Notes under the pieces: generated by a model
What the model saw: only the letters and a program-made list of their open reading frames with translations
Told to the model about the DNA's origin: nothing
The model's database searches: none
In this document: one piece after another, positions 53,321 to 62,999 of the stretch
How the letters are laid out: each line of letters opens with the position of its first letter
Numbering within the stretch: position 1 is the stretch's first letter
Source of the DNA: Oceaniglobus ichthyenteri
Lineage (GTDB): Bacteria > Pseudomonadota > Alphaproteobacteria > Rhodobacterales > Rhodobacteraceae
DNA length: 64,000 nt
Reading direction: 5' to 3'
Assembly (NCBI RefSeq): GCF_003057885.1
Contig: NZ_QAGK01000010.1
Coordinates: 1-64,000, forward strand
Position numbers and translations under genes: made by a program

Positions 53321-55456
53321 CTAGGGTTTCTGGTTCAGATCGCGATGGCGGCGAATGGTGGCCACGTCGCTGTCGGCCTCCAGCGCCAGGCGCACCGCAT
53401 GCATATGTTCGACATCACGCAGTTCCACATCAATGATAAGGCGATAGAAATCCTGTTTTCTGTCACTGAAGTGCAAGTCAGAGATATTGGCCTTCTGCTC
53501 TCCAATCAAGGTGCATAACCGCCCCAGCACCCCGGCGTCATTGCTGATCGTCATGTCAAAGCTGACCTGATGCACGGCGGCATGGGGCCCCGAATGCCAT
53601 GTCAGATCGACCCAGCGGTCGGTTTCTTCCTCAAAATCAATCAAGGCCGGGCAATCGATCGCGTGAATCATCACGCCCTTGCCGCGATAGGTGATGCCGA
53701 CGATGCGCTCACCGGGCACCGGTTGACAACAGGCGGCGCGCTCAAAACTCTGGCCCGGCGACAGCCCGACAATGGCGCGACTTGGCTCGATCTCGCCGCC
53801 CGGCTGGATCACCAGTTCGGGGTACAACGTTTGCACCACCTGACGGGCGTTCAGCTCGGCCGATCCCAGACGCGCCAGCAAGGCATCGCTGTCGGGCAGA
53901 TCCAGCCGTTTTGCGGCAGTGATCAGCGCCCGGTCGCTGACCCGTTTGCCAACGTGGTCAAAGGCAACCCGCGCCAATTCAAGACCCAGCTTGATATACC
54001 GCGCGCGGTCTTCTTCACGCAAGGATCGCCGGATCGCCGTTTTCGCACGCCCCGTGGCGGCAATATCCAGCCATGTCACCTGCGGGCGCTGCCCCTGGGC
54101 CGTCATGATTTCGACCGACTGGCCATTTTTCAGACGCGTCCACAGCGGCACGCGAATGGCATCCACCTTGGCCCCGACACACCGATCACCGATGCTGGTG
54201 TGGATCGCATAGGCGAAATCCAATGGCGTCGCCCCACGCGGCAACGGCACCACATCGCCCTTGGGGGTGAAACAGAACACCTGATCGATGTACATTTCCA
54301 ACTTGACCGCTTCGAGGAAATCTTCGTGATCCTCGGCGCTGTCCAGGCGTTCGGTCATGGTGGCAATCCATTGCACCGGGTCCACCGCAAACGGGTTTTG
54401 CACCCGAACGCCATCACGGTACGACCAATGGGCGGCCACGCCGGTTTCGGCGACTTCGTGCATTTGCCGGGTTCTGATCTGTACCTCGACACGTTTGCCA
54501 TCGCGCCCCGATACCGTGGTGTGGATACTGCGGTAACCGTTGGATTTTGGCTGGCTGATGTAATCCTTGAACCGGGTCGGCACGGCGCGCCATCGCTGGT
54601 GAATCGCCCCCAGAATGGCGTAACATTCCGTTTCGGTTTCGCAAATCACCCGAAATCCGTAAATGTCGGAAAGCCGCGAAAACGTCAGCTTTTTCTCCTC
54701 CATCTTGCGCCAGATGGAATAGGGTTTCTTGGCCCGGCCAAGGACCTGGGCCTTGATCCGCGCCTTGGTCAATTCATGCTGGATATCGCCGGTGATCTTG
54801 TGGATCACATCGCCGGTTTCACGCTGCAGCTTGATAAACCGGCGGATGATGCTGGTGCGCCCTTCCGGGTTCAACACCTCGAACGCCAGATCCTCAAGTT
54901 CGTCGCGCATCCATTGCATACCCATGCGCCCGGCAAGGGCGGCAAAGATATCCATGGTTTCGCGGGCTTTCTGGGCCTGTTTGGCCGGACGCATCGATTT
55001 GATCGTGCGCATGTTGTGCAGCCGGTCAGCCAGTTTTACCAAAATCACGCGCATGTCTTTCGACATCGCCATGAACAGTTTGCGAAAATTCTCGGCTTGT
55101 TTGGTTTCGGTGCTGTTCAGCTGCAGATTGGTCAGCTTGGTCACACCATCGACCAGTTCTGCGATCTCGGTGCCGAATTTTTCAGCCACCTCGCCATAGG
55201 TCGATTTGGTGTCTTCTATGGTGTCATGCAGCAATGCGGTGACGATGGTGGCATCGTCCAACTGCATTTCAGCCAGAATCGAGGCGACGGCGACCGGGTG
55301 GGTGAAATATGGCTCGCCCGAATGGCGATACTGCCCCTCGTGCATCGCCTGGCCATAGGCATAGGCATCGGCCAAAAGCTGTGCGTTGGTCTTGGGGTTA
55401 TAGGCGCGGACCAGGCCGATAAGGTCGTCAACTGTGGTCATCTGGTCCGCCGCCAT
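53321..55456 (-). CDS. rel: Bifunctional (p)ppGpp synthetase/hydrolase Rel
   Basis: Alarmone enzyme that makes and degrades (p)ppGpp. 711 residues: N-terminal HD hydrolase (YRHSGEPYFTHPVAVAS and LLHDTIEDT, metal-binding residues intact), synthetase domain (YGFRVICETETECYAILGAIH and NGYRSIHTTVSG), TGS domain (VPLPRGATPLDFAYAIHT) and a C-terminal zinc-finger/ACT region. Both catalytic sites appear intact, so it is the single bifunctional type common in alphaproteobacteria. An internal ATG at 55441 is an equally plausible start. 14 nt after rpoZ. Confidence 0.95.
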   Translation of the reverse strand: MAADQMTTVDDLIGLVRAYNPKTNAQLLADAYAYGQAMHEGQYRHSGEPYFTHPVAVASILAEMQLDDATIVTALLHDTIEDTKSTYGEVAEKFGTEIAELVDGVTKLTNLQLNSTETKQAENFRKLFMAMSKDMRVILVKLADRLHNMRTIKSMRPAKQAQKARETMDIFAALAGRMGMQWMRDELEDLAFEVLNPEGRTSIIRRFIKLQRETGDVIHKITGDIQHELTKARIKAQVLGRAKKPYSIWRKMEEKKLTFSRLSDIYGFRVICETETECYAILGAIHQRWRAVPTRFKDYISQPKSNGYRSIHTTVSGRDGKRVEVQIRTRQMHEVAETGVAAHWSYRDGVRVQNPFAVDPVQWIATMTERLDSAEDHEDFLEAVKLEMYIDQVFCFTPKGDVVPLPRGATPLDFAYAIHTSIGDRCVGAKVDAIRVPLWTRLKNGQSVEIMTAQGQRPQVTWLDIAATGRAKTAIRRSLREEDRARYIKLGLELARVAFDHVGKRVSDRALITAAKRLDLPDSDALLARLGSAELNARQVVQTLYPELVIQPGGEIEPSRAIVGLSPGQSFERAACCQPVPGERIVGITYRGKGVMIHAIDCPALIDFEEETDRWVDLTWHSGPHAAVHQVSFDMTISNDAGVLGRLCTLIGEQKANISDLHFSDRKQDFYRLIIDVELRDVEHMHAVRLALEADSDVATIRRHRDLNQKP

Positions 55457-55470
55457 GCGCTGTGCGCGGT

Positions 55471-55827
55471 TTATTGCTGCCCCTGTGCTTCCATCAAAGC
55501 ACGCAACAGTTTCTCTTCGCTCATGTCATCTTCGGCGGGCTTGTCTGGTGCGCCGCCCCCCATAAGAAGCGCCATGGAATCTTCTTCCGGCTCATCGACT
55601 TCGATCTGGGTCTGGTGCGATTCGATCATCCGCTCACGCAGATCATCGGCCTTTTGGGTTTCTTCGGCAATTTCGCGCAAGGATACGACAGGGTTCTTGT
55701 CGTTGTCACGATCCACGGTCAGTGGGGCACCTGCGGTGATTTCGCGCGCACGATGCGCCGCCAACAACACCAGCTCAAACCGATTGGGAACTTTATCAAC
55801 GCAATCTTCAACGGTCACGCGGGCCAT
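55471..55827 (-). CDS. rpoZ: RNA polymerase omega subunit
   Basis: 118 residues; [30 protein letters not shown] is the omega signature, followed by an acidic C-terminal extension (residues about 60-118) common in Rhodobacterales. Omega helps assemble RNA polymerase and is part of the ppGpp site in many bacteria, so coexpression with rel fits. First gene of the rpoZ-to-recO unit; 87 nt after folK. Confidence 0.95.
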   Translation of the reverse strand: MARVTVEDCVDKVPNRFELVLLAAHRAREITAGAPLTVDRDNDKNPVVSLREIAEETQKADDLRERMIESHQTQIEVDEPEEDSMALLMGGGAPDKPAEDDMSEEKLLRALMEAQGQQ

Positions 55828-55914
55828 GGGAATCTCCGTTTATGGACAGGAAAGCCTGAAGGATGACACTTACGCCCCCTCAAAACGCTTGACAACCACC
55901 AAACACTGTAAATG

Positions 55915-56508
55915 TCACGGGTTAATTGGGATAACTTGCTGTTTATCGTCATTTGGCAGGGCCTGCGCCATCTGACGCACCGACAAACCCGATACCGGGT
56001 GCACCCAATCGGCGGCAATATCCATCAGGGGAATCAGCACAAAGGCCCGTTCGGCCAGGCGCGGATGCGGAGAGATCAGCACATCCGGCGCTGTGTTGAT
56101 CTGTTTTTCCAATGGCAAATCGCGCCAGGCGGTGAATGTCGCCAGATCAGGCAACACCCGATCCCCATAGGCGAGCAGATCCAGATCCATCGTGCGGTTG
56201 CCCCAGCGCTGAGCCCGCTTGCGCCCCAGCGTGTTTTCAACCCCATGCAGATGCGTCATCAGATCAACAGGCGACAGGGTGGTTTCAACGGCAATTGCCG
56301 CGTTCACGTAATCGGGCCCCGCCCCGGCCGGAAAACACGGAGTTTTGAACAGCCGACTTTGGGCGATGATCCGGCACGACGGGCCATCCACCAAAACAAG
56401 AGCCTGTTCAATCGCTTGGCTCAATGTTTGATTTCCCAGGGTTGTGTTTGCCCCCAATGCAACCAATACTCGCGCAGCGATCGGGGTGGGATTGGACGCT
56501 TGCCCCAC
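55915..56508 (-). CDS. folK: 2-amino-4-hydroxy-6-hydroxymethyldihydropteridine pyrophosphokinase
   Basis: Transfers pyrophosphate to the pterin in folate synthesis. 197 residues. VLVALGAN near the start, RLFKTPCF, DYVNAAIAVET and RWGNRTMDLDLLAYG (the HPPK signature with catalytic acidic residues) are clear. The start is GTG at 56508; the true start may be a few codons later. It is divergent from the NYN gene and 87 nt upstream of rpoZ. Confidence 0.94.
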   Translation of the reverse strand: MGQASNPTPIAARVLVALGANTTLGNQTLSQAIEQALVLVDGPSCRIIAQSRLFKTPCFPAGAGPDYVNAAIAVETTLSPVDLMTHLHGVENTLGRKRAQRWGNRTMDLDLLAYGDRVLPDLATFTAWRDLPLEKQINTAPDVLISPHPRLAERAFVLIPLMDIAADWVHPVSGLSVRQMAQALPNDDKQQVIPINP

Positions 56509-56605
56509 GTTTTAAAAACCCTAAATAAGTTTCAAACCTTGGATCGCGCTATCAGTTCCAGCTCACGGACACCAGCGACCAGGGAGATTATGAGGAATAA
56601 ATTTC

Positions 56606-57181
56606 ATGTTTTACAAAGACGAACGGCTGGCGCTGTTCATTGACGGGTCGAATCTTTACGCCGCCGCGAAAGCGTTGGGATTTGATATCGACTATAAACT
56701 GTTGCGCCAGGAATTCATGCGGCGCGGCAAACTGCTGCGCGCATTCTATTACACTGCCCTGCTGGAAAACGATGATTACTCGCCGATCCGGCCGCTGGTC
56801 GATTGGCTGCACTACAACGGGTATAACATGGTCACCAAACCGGCCAAGGAATACACCGACAGTCAGGGCCGCCGTAAGGTGAAAGGGAACATGGATATCG
56901 AACTGTGCGTCGATGCCATGGAACTGGCCCCACGGGTGGATCATATCGTGCTGTTTTCCGGCGATGGCGATTTTCGGCCTCTGATCGAAAGCCTGCAACG
57001 CAGTGGCGTGCGCGTTTCCGTGGTCTCCACCGTGCGCAGTCAGCCACCGATGATATCGGATGAGTTGCGCCGTCAGGCCGACAATTTCATCGAGCTGGAC
57101 GAGCTGAAAGATGTCATTGGCCGCCCACCGCGCGACCCCCGCGAAGAGGATCGTGAACTGCACGAGATGGCAGGCGAATAA
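56606..57181 (+). CDS. NYN-domain (LabA/DUF88-like) putative RNase
   Basis: 191 residues with a PIN/NYN-like nuclease fold. The acidic triad is suggested by ALFIDGSNLY (Asp10), MDIELCVDAME and LFSGDGDFRPLIE. Such proteins are predicted metal-dependent ribonucleases. The final acidic tail (DPREEDRELHEM) is not part of the fold. Start ATG 56606 follows GAGGA. Divergent from folK. A 34-nt gap separates the next gene. Confidence 0.88.
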   Translation: MFYKDERLALFIDGSNLYAAAKALGFDIDYKLLRQEFMRRGKLLRAFYYTALLENDDYSPIRPLVDWLHYNGYNMVTKPAKEYTDSQGRRKVKGNMDIELCVDAMELAPRVDHIVLFSGDGDFRPLIESLQRSGVRVSVVSTVRSQPPMISDELRRQADNFIELDELKDVIGRPPRDPREEDRELHEMAGE

Positions 57182-57215
57182 CCCGCCGCTGTTTCCCTGA
57201 AAGACCCATTCCGGC

Positions 57216-57653
57216 GTGACCGGGCTGGGCGCAATGTTTGTGGCGGCCTTTGCGGCGGCCACATTTTTGCCGTTCCCATCCGAGGTGTTGTTCGCCGGAT
57301 TGCAACTGGGCGGTGAGACGTCGCTGTTTGCGCTTATCCTTGTGGCCAGCATCGGCAACACCTTGGGATCTTTTGTAAATTACGCCATCGGCTGGCAGGT
57401 TGACAGGTTCACCGGCACCCGTTGGTTTCCCATCACCCATGCGCAACTGGAACGCGCGCAGGTGTGGTATGCGAAATATGGCGTCTGGACGCTGTTGTTG
57501 TCCTGGGCACCCCTGGGCGATGCAATCACTTTGGTTGCGGGGGTGATGCGCACGCCCTGGTGGTTGTTTTTGTTGCTGGTCGCATTCGCCAAAACCGCGC
57601 GCTATGTGGTCATGGCGGCCCTGACCGCGGGCGTGATTGCCGGGATCGGTTAA
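57216..57653 (+). CDS. YqaA-family (DedA-like) membrane protein
   Basis: 145 residues with four to five transmembrane helices, and the YqaA/SNARE-associated-like pattern: FLPFPSEVLFAGLQLGG, SIGNTLGSFVNYAIGW and LLLSWAPLGDAITLVAGVMR. Function unknown, possibly lipid- or metal-related. Start is GTG at 57216, the only in-frame candidate after an upstream stop at 57198. Its end overlaps the convergent cytochrome c gene by 4 nt. Confidence 0.85.
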   Translation: MTGLGAMFVAAFAAATFLPFPSEVLFAGLQLGGETSLFALILVASIGNTLGSFVNYAIGWQVDRFTGTRWFPITHAQLERAQVWYAKYGVWTLLLSWAPLGDAITLVAGVMRTPWWLFLLLVAFAKTARYVVMAALTAGVIAGIG

Positions 57654-58123
57654 TCCGCCGCGCTGGCGGCGTTCATTTCATTGTGCCTTGCGATGATTTC
57701 GGCAGGCCAGGTTGATTTGATATAGGCCAGTGTGGCGGCGATTTCTGCATCGCTCAGCACGTCGCCGTATCCTATCATATCGCTTTCATACCCCTGCCCG
57801 ACCAGTGCCGCGACGCCGTATTTGGTGAGGGCAAACAGGTGTGCATCGGAATGGTGCCAGGTGTGGCCGGTGGGGTCATGGGGTGGGGCGGGCAATACCC
57901 CCGATGGCAGGCGCGTGCGCCAGTTTTCCTGGCCTTCCAATGCGGCCCCATGGCACGACGCACAATTTTGTGCATAAAGTTCGGCGCCCCGGGCCACAAC
58001 ATCCGGATCGTCATAGGCAAAAATCTGACCGGCGCGCGGGGCGGAATCGGCCATGCTCCACAGGCTGATGGCAACAACCGCAACGACCGGCAGGGCAAAG
58101 GTGGACAGCACGATGGGTTTCAC
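57650..58123 (-). CDS. Single-heme c-type cytochrome
   Basis: 157 residues with an N-terminal hydrophobic anchor or signal (about residues 4-22), and one heme motif CASCH (residues 54-58). A Met in YESDMIGYGDVLSD is the likely distal ligand. The fold looks like a class I cytochrome c, similar to cytochromes of electron chains or copper-related enzymes. Start is GTG 58123 with AGGAG eight nt upstream. Not beside an oxidase operon, so the partner is unknown. Confidence 0.85.
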   Translation of the reverse strand: MKPIVLSTFALPVVAVVAISLWSMADSAPRAGQIFAYDDPDVVARGAELYAQNCASCHGAALEGQENWRTRLPSGVLPAPPHDPTGHTWHHSDAHLFALTKYGVAALVGQGYESDMIGYGDVLSDAEIAATLAYIKSTWPAEIIARHNEMNAASAAD

Positions 58124-58260
58124 AAGAGCTCCTTTTCGATTTTTGGCACTTTGCCAGACTCCCCCAGGGGGAACCCAAATCACAAACACGCGACCTTTGG
58201 GGGGCTGGACGCATGGCGCGCGGTTGATTACCTCTGTGCTACGCCAAAAGGACCATCGCC

Positions 58261-59211
58261 ATGACCAAACCGCCCCTTACCCTTTATCTTGCCGCGCCAC
58301 GCGGATTTTGCGCCGGGGTGGACCGGGCGATCAAGATTGTCGAACTGGCGATTGAAAAATGGGGCGCGCCGGTGTTCGTGCGCCATGAAATCGTGCACAA
58401 CAAATTTGTCGTTGACGGGCTGCGCGCCAAAGGTGCCGTGTTTGTCGAGGAATTGGAAGATTGCCCCACCGACCGCCCGGTGATCTTTTCCGCCCATGGT
58501 GTGCCCAAATCAGTGCCCGCGGCGGCCGAAGCGCGGCAGATGGTCTATGTCGATGCCACCTGCCCCCTGGTCAGCAAAGTGCATATCGAGGCAGCGCGCC
58601 ATCACGAACGCGGTTTGCAAATGATCATGATCGGCCACGCGGGCCACCCCGAAACCATGGGCACCATGGGCCAATTGCCCGAAGGCGAGGTGTTATTGGT
58701 GGAAACCGAGGCCGACGTGGCGAATGTGACACCGCGCGATCCCGAAAAATTGGCCTTCATCACCCAAACGACCCTGTCGGTGGATGACACGATCGGCATC
58801 GTCGCCGCCCTGAAGGCGCGGTTTCCCGCCATTGTCGGGCCGCACAAGGAAGACATCTGTTATGCCACCACCAACCGCCAGGAGGCGGTCAAGGCGATGG
58901 CGCCCAAATGCGATGCCATGCTGGTCATCGGCGCGCCCAATTCCAGCAATTCGCGACGTCTGGTCGAGGTGGGGCGCACCGCCGGTTGCGCCTATTCGCA
59001 ACTGGTACAGCGGGCCGATGACATTGATTGGCGCGCGCTGGAGGGCATCACCAGCATCGGCATCACCGCCGGGGCCAGCGCCCCCGAGGTATTGGTAAAC
59101 GAAGTGATCGACGCCTTTCGCGCCCGGTTCGATGTGACCGAGGAAATGGTGGAAACCGCTGTCGAGAACGTAGAATTCAAGGTGCCGCGCGTGTTGCGCG
59201 AACCGGCCTGA
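58261..59211 (+). CDS. ispH: 4-hydroxy-3-methylbut-2-enyl diphosphate reductase
   Basis: Last step of the MEP isoprenoid pathway, giving IPP and DMAPP; an iron-sulfur enzyme. 316 residues. Three cluster cysteines are visible in [19 protein letters not shown] and [11 protein letters not shown]. The Glu in [10 protein letters not shown]'s neighbourhood and the two His in EIVHN and IGHAGHPE match. ATG 58261. The next gene follows 120 nt later. Confidence 0.95.
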   Translation: MTKPPLTLYLAAPRGFCAGVDRAIKIVELAIEKWGAPVFVRHEIVHNKFVVDGLRAKGAVFVEELEDCPTDRPVIFSAHGVPKSVPAAAEARQMVYVDATCPLVSKVHIEAARHHERGLQMIMIGHAGHPETMGTMGQLPEGEVLLVETEADVANVTPRDPEKLAFITQTTLSVDDTIGIVAALKARFPAIVGPHKEDICYATTNRQEAVKAMAPKCDAMLVIGAPNSSNSRRLVEVGRTAGCAYSQLVQRADDIDWRALEGITSIGITAGASAPEVLVNEVIDAFRARFDVTEEMVETAVENVEFKVPRVLREPA

Positions 59212-59331
59212 TGGCCACAGCTTTTGATCCCGAACCGGTGCTGGCCACCATCGCCGCAGGTTGCATCCCCCGCAACGCGCCGGTCCGGTTTTGCTGGTCA
59301 ACTTGCCACCCCTGCCCTATCTGACACGGCT

Positions 59332-59784
59332 ATGAAACCAACCATTCCTCTTTCTGCGCTCTGCCTTGGTCTTGCCGGGCTTATTCCGTTTGTCTGGGGG
59401 GCGCTGACGGTGGTGTTTCCCGATTTTGGCCTGCAGGCGGCGCGCATCGTTGGGCCCCGGTTTGTCGGGCCTTATGTGCAACTGGCCTATGGCACGGTGA
59501 TCCTGGCGTTCATGTCCGGTGTGCTGTGGGGGTTCGCCACCAAGGTTGAAGGGAAGGCCGCCGCCATCGGATACGGCCTGTCGGTGCTGCCGGCACTTTG
59601 GGCGTTTTTCTTTGTGGGGGGCGGCCCGGTTTCTGCGGCGATATACCTGATATTCGGGTTTCTTGGCCTGCTGATCCTTGACTTTCAATTCTGGCGCTGG
59701 GGGCTGGCCCCACCGTGGTGGATGCAGTTGCGCATCCTGCTCAGCGTCGTTGTTGTGGGCTGTCTGTCCATCGGAGTCTTTTGA
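59332..59784 (+). CDS. DUF3429 small membrane protein
   Basis: 150 residues with four or five predicted transmembrane helices. The YGTVILAFMSGVLWGF segment is the DUF3429 signature. Function unknown. ATG 59332 is favoured over the frame start at 59224, which has low-complexity leader sequence. It lies between ispH and the AI-2E-family gene. Confidence 0.85.
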   Translation: MKPTIPLSALCLGLAGLIPFVWGALTVVFPDFGLQAARIVGPRFVGPYVQLAYGTVILAFMSGVLWGFATKVEGKAAAIGYGLSVLPALWAFFFVGGGPVSAAIYLIFGFLGLLILDFQFWRWGLAPPWWMQLRILLSVVVVGCLSIGVF

Positions 59785-59859
59785 CGCCAACGGGAACCGA
59801 CCCGATGCCCGGCGCGTTCAAGAACGTGTGATGCGGAATTATGCATAATTGGGGGCGCC

Positions 59860-60924
59860 ATGGCTTCGGAACTTGAAGGGCTACGCCGGGGCGTCAATAC
59901 CTTGGTTGTTTTATCACTGTTTGCGCTGGCCTATGTCGCGCGCGATCTGCTTTTGCCGGTTCTGGCGGGGCTGTTGATTGCGCTTACGCTGCGCCCGTTC
60001 TCGCGCGGGATGCAGCGCGCGGGGTTTCCACCCGGTGTTGCCGCCTTTGTTTTGATATTGGGCGTCACCTTTTTGCTGTTGGCGCTGGCTCTTGGTTCGG
60101 CGGGGGCAGTGAATGCCCTGGTCGACGAAAGCGCGACCATGCAGTTTCAACTGAAACAGCGCCTGCGCGGTTTGTTCCTGTCGATCAACGACATGCAGAA
60201 CGCCACCAAAGAGGTGGAAGACATGGCCCGCATGGGCGAGCCGGAAAAGACCGAAGTTGTGGTTCAGCAACCATCGCTTTTGAACAGCGCGGTCAGCTCT
60301 GCCGGGATGATTGGCGGCACGATTGCCGTGGCCCTGGTGTTTGCCACATTCCTGTTGGCGTCGGGCGATGTGATGCTGACCAAGGTGGTGCAATCCTTTC
60401 CAAAGCTCAGTGACAAGAAACGCGCCCTGACCACCGTGTATGAAATTGAGCGCAACGTGTCGCGCTATTTGCTGACGATCACGCTGATCAACGCATTGCT
60501 GGGGGTGGCGGTCACGCTGGCGATGTTCGCGATCGGGCTGCCCTATCCTTATGTGTGGGGCATGATGGCCTTTGCGCTGAACTTTCTTCCTTATCTTGGG
60601 GCATTGATCGGGGCGGCCATCGTTGCGGCATTTTCCGTGGTCAGTTTTGATTCGCTCGGCTATGCCGCGCTGGCGCCGGTTGCCTTTCTGACCCTGACCA
60701 CCATCGAGGGTCAGTTCGTCACCCCGACGGTGATCGGACGGCGGTTGTCGATGAATCCGATTGCGGTATTTCTGGCCGTGGTTTTGTGGGGTTGGCTTTG
60801 GGGCATTGCCGGGGCTTTGGTGGCGGTGCCGATCCTGGTGGTGTTCAAGGTGATCTGCGACAACACCGGCCCGCTTAAAACATTCGGGCAATTCCTCAGC
60901 GGCGCGGCCCCGGTCACGTCATAG
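59860..60924 (+). CDS. AI-2E family transporter (PerM-like permease)
   Basis: 354 residues with about seven to eight transmembrane helices and a soluble loop near residues 85-140. LLPVLAGLLIALTLRPFSRG and FALNFLPYLGALIGAAIVA are typical of the UPF0118/AI-2E exporter family. Substrate cannot be assigned: family members export AI-2 or ions. GC-rich short linker, 77 nt, separates it from rnhA. Confidence 0.88.
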   Translation: MASELEGLRRGVNTLVVLSLFALAYVARDLLLPVLAGLLIALTLRPFSRGMQRAGFPPGVAAFVLILGVTFLLLALALGSAGAVNALVDESATMQFQLKQRLRGLFLSINDMQNATKEVEDMARMGEPEKTEVVVQQPSLLNSAVSSAGMIGGTIAVALVFATFLLASGDVMLTKVVQSFPKLSDKKRALTTVYEIERNVSRYLLTITLINALLGVAVTLAMFAIGLPYPYVWGMMAFALNFLPYLGALIGAAIVAAFSVVSFDSLGYAALAPVAFLTLTTIEGQFVTPTVIGRRLSMNPIAVFLAVVLWGWLWGIAGALVAVPILVVFKVICDNTGPLKTFGQFLSGAAPVTS

Positions 60925-61001
60925 CCCGGTGAAGCCCGAGGGGACTGGCCTCGGAGGTCGGCTTCGCCTATGACGGCGGCGACATATTCTGGGACATACC
61001 G

Positions 61002-61460
61002 ATGGCTGAACTTTTCGCCTATACCGATGGCGCCTGTAGCGGCAACCCCGGCCCCGGCGGTTGGGGCGCGCTGATGATTGCCCGCGAAGGCGGCAAGGTG
61101 ATCAAGGAACGCCCGCTCAGCGGCGGTGAACCCCTGACCACCAACAACCGTATGGAACTGTTGGCCGCCATCGGCGCGCTGGAATCCCTGTCACGCGACA
61201 GCGAAATCACCGTCGTCACCGATAGCCAATATGTGAAAAACGGCGTGACCACATGGATTCATGGCTGGAAGCGGAACGGTTGGCGCACCGCCCAGAAAAA
61301 GCCGGTGAAAAACGAAGATCTGTGGAAACGTCTGGATGCCGCACAGGCCCGCCACAATGTGACCTGGGCCTGGGTCAAGGGCCACGCGGGCCACCCCGAA
61401 AACGAACGTGCCGATGAATTGGCCCGCGCCGGGATGGCCCCGTTCAAGGCAGGCAAATGA
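61002..61460 (+). CDS. rnhA: Ribonuclease HI
   Basis: Cleaves RNA in RNA-DNA hybrids. 152 residues. The DEDD catalytic set is Asp9 ([15 protein letters not shown]), Glu52 ([10 protein letters not shown]), Asp74 (VVTDSQYV) and the late Asp in [10 protein letters not shown]. Overlaps the next gene by 4 nt. Confidence 0.96.
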   Translation: MAELFAYTDGACSGNPGPGGWGALMIAREGGKVIKERPLSGGEPLTTNNRMELLAAIGALESLSRDSEITVVTDSQYVKNGVTTWIHGWKRNGWRTAQKKPVKNEDLWKRLDAAQARHNVTWAWVKGHAGHPENERADELARAGMAPFKAGK

Positions 61461-62080
61461 CCATTCTTCCCCTGCTTGATTTTGCGGCGGTGTTCATCTT
61501 TGCCCTGACCGGCGCATTGGTGGCCAGCCGGGCGCAATTGGACCTGATCGGGTTTTCCGTTCTTGCGGGCCTGACCGGCGTGGGCGGGGGCAGCATGCGT
61601 GATGTGCTGTTGGGGCGGGACACGGTGTTCTGGATTGCCGAACCCACCTATCTGGTGGTGATCGGTGCGGCGGCTGTTTTCATCTTCTTCACCGCCCATC
61701 TGGTGGAAAGCCGCCATCACTGGGTGTTGTGGCTGGATGCCGCGGCATTGGCGGTTGCCGTGCCTGCCGGTGTCGGTGTCGCGCTGGCGCTTGATGCGCC
61801 GCCGCCGATCGTGATTGTCATGGGGGTGATCACGGGCTGTGCCGGGGGATTGATGCGCGATGTCGTCGCGAACGAGGTGCCATTGTTGCTGAAACAGGGC
61901 GAAATTTATGCCACCGCCGCCGTCGCCGGGGCAATTGCCGCGCTGATCATGCCTGAGGTCGAACTGGGCGGGTTTGGCCCCCTAGCGGTTTGCGGAATTG
62001 TCACCTTTGCGCTGCGGGGCGGATCGTTGATGTTTGGCTGGAAATTGCCCGTCTATCGCGCCCGCCCGCCGCGCGGCTAA
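61457..62080 (+). CDS. TRIC-type/UPF0126 (YicG-like) membrane protein
   Basis: 207 residues, about seven transmembrane helices in two similar halves, with [17 protein letters not shown] and [20 protein letters not shown] as matching signatures. Family members resemble trimeric intracellular cation channels. Overlaps rnhA upstream and fmt convergently (4 nt each). The physiological ion is unknown. Confidence 0.9.
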   Translation: MTILPLLDFAAVFIFALTGALVASRAQLDLIGFSVLAGLTGVGGGSMRDVLLGRDTVFWIAEPTYLVVIGAAAVFIFFTAHLVESRHHWVLWLDAAALAVAVPAGVGVALALDAPPPIVIVMGVITGCAGGLMRDVVANEVPLLLKQGEIYATAAVAGAIAALIMPEVELGGFGPLAVCGIVTFALRGGSLMFGWKLPVYRARPPRG

Positions 62081-62973
62081 CCCAGGCTGGGCGGCAACGT
62101 CAGACCGCGCAGGATATCGCCGCTGTTCATGGCCGATTTACCGGCCCGCTGCGCCTGTATGATGCGCACGGCCCCGGTGCCACAGGCAATGGTGAACCCC
62201 TGTAACACCGTGCCCGGCGCGCCCTGCCCGGCCACCGGTTCGGCGCGCAACAGTTTCACCCGCTCGCCCGCAATATCGCACCATGCGCCGGGAAAAGGCG
62301 ACAACCCGTTGATATGGCGCGCCACCTCGTCGGCGGGTCTGGCCCAATCCACCCGCGCCTCGGCCTTGTCGATCTTGGCGGCATAGGTCACGCCCTGATC
62401 GGGCTGTGGCGTGGCGGTGAGGCCCGGCAGATCGCCCAAGGCTTGAACAATCAGATCGGCGCCCATTTCTGACAACCGGTCATGCAGATCGCCGGTGGTA
62501 TCGGTCGGGCCAATCGGCAGGGCTGCACGCAACAGCACCGGGCCGGTGTCCAACCCTGCCTCCATCTGCATGATGCAAACGCCGGTTTCCTCGTCGCCCG
62601 CCATGATCGCCCGGTGAATCGGTGCCGCCCCGCGCCAGCGCGGCAAAAGCGAGGCGTGAATGTTCAAACACCCGTGGCCGGGCGCATCCAGCACCGCTTG
62701 GGGCAGGATCAGACCATAGGCCACAACAACCGCCACATCGGCCCTGAGTGCGGCAAAATCGGCCTGTGCCTCGGGGGATTTCAACGATTTCGGATGGCGC
62801 ACCGGCAGGCCCAGCGTTTCGGCCCAGGCATGCACGGCGGTGGGGCGGTCTTTTTTACCGCGTCCGGCGGGGCGGGGCGGCTGTGTATAAACACAGGTGA
62901 TCGTATGATCGCGCGCCAGCGCCCGCAGGATCGGCACAGAAAAATCGGGCGTGCCCATGAATATGATGTTCAA
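62077..62973 (-). CDS. fmt: Methionyl-tRNA formyltransferase
   Basis: Formylates initiator Met-tRNA. 298 residues. [19 protein letters not shown] starts the Rossmann-like domain. The catalytic Asn/His/Asp region is visible in [26 protein letters not shown]. No def gene is seen next to it within the window, although def-fmt pairing is common. It starts 27 nt after the copper ATPase. Confidence 0.95.
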   Translation of the reverse strand: MNIIFMGTPDFSVPILRALARDHTITCVYTQPPRPAGRGKKDRPTAVHAWAETLGLPVRHPKSLKSPEAQADFAALRADVAVVVAYGLILPQAVLDAPGHGCLNIHASLLPRWRGAAPIHRAIMAGDEETGVCIMQMEAGLDTGPVLLRAALPIGPTDTTGDLHDRLSEMGADLIVQALGDLPGLTATPQPDQGVTYAAKIDKAEARVDWARPADEVARHINGLSPFPGAWCDIAGERVKLLRAEPVAGQGAPGTVLQGFTIACGTGAVRIIQAQRAGKSAMNSGDILRGLTLPPSLG

Positions 62974-62999
62974 CTGTGCCTCCTGTGGTTAGGCGCGGC

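Noticed and set aside
55886-55911. CTTGAC...AAATGT on the plus strand in the folK-rpoZ gap
   Set aside because: It resembles a promoter but would transcribe antisense into folK with no gene downstream on that strand.
53570-55975. 801-residue open frame on the plus strand opposite rel
   Set aside because: It is antisense to a fully conserved rel/rpoZ region and has no recognisable domain. Long antisense frames are expected in GC-rich coding sequence.
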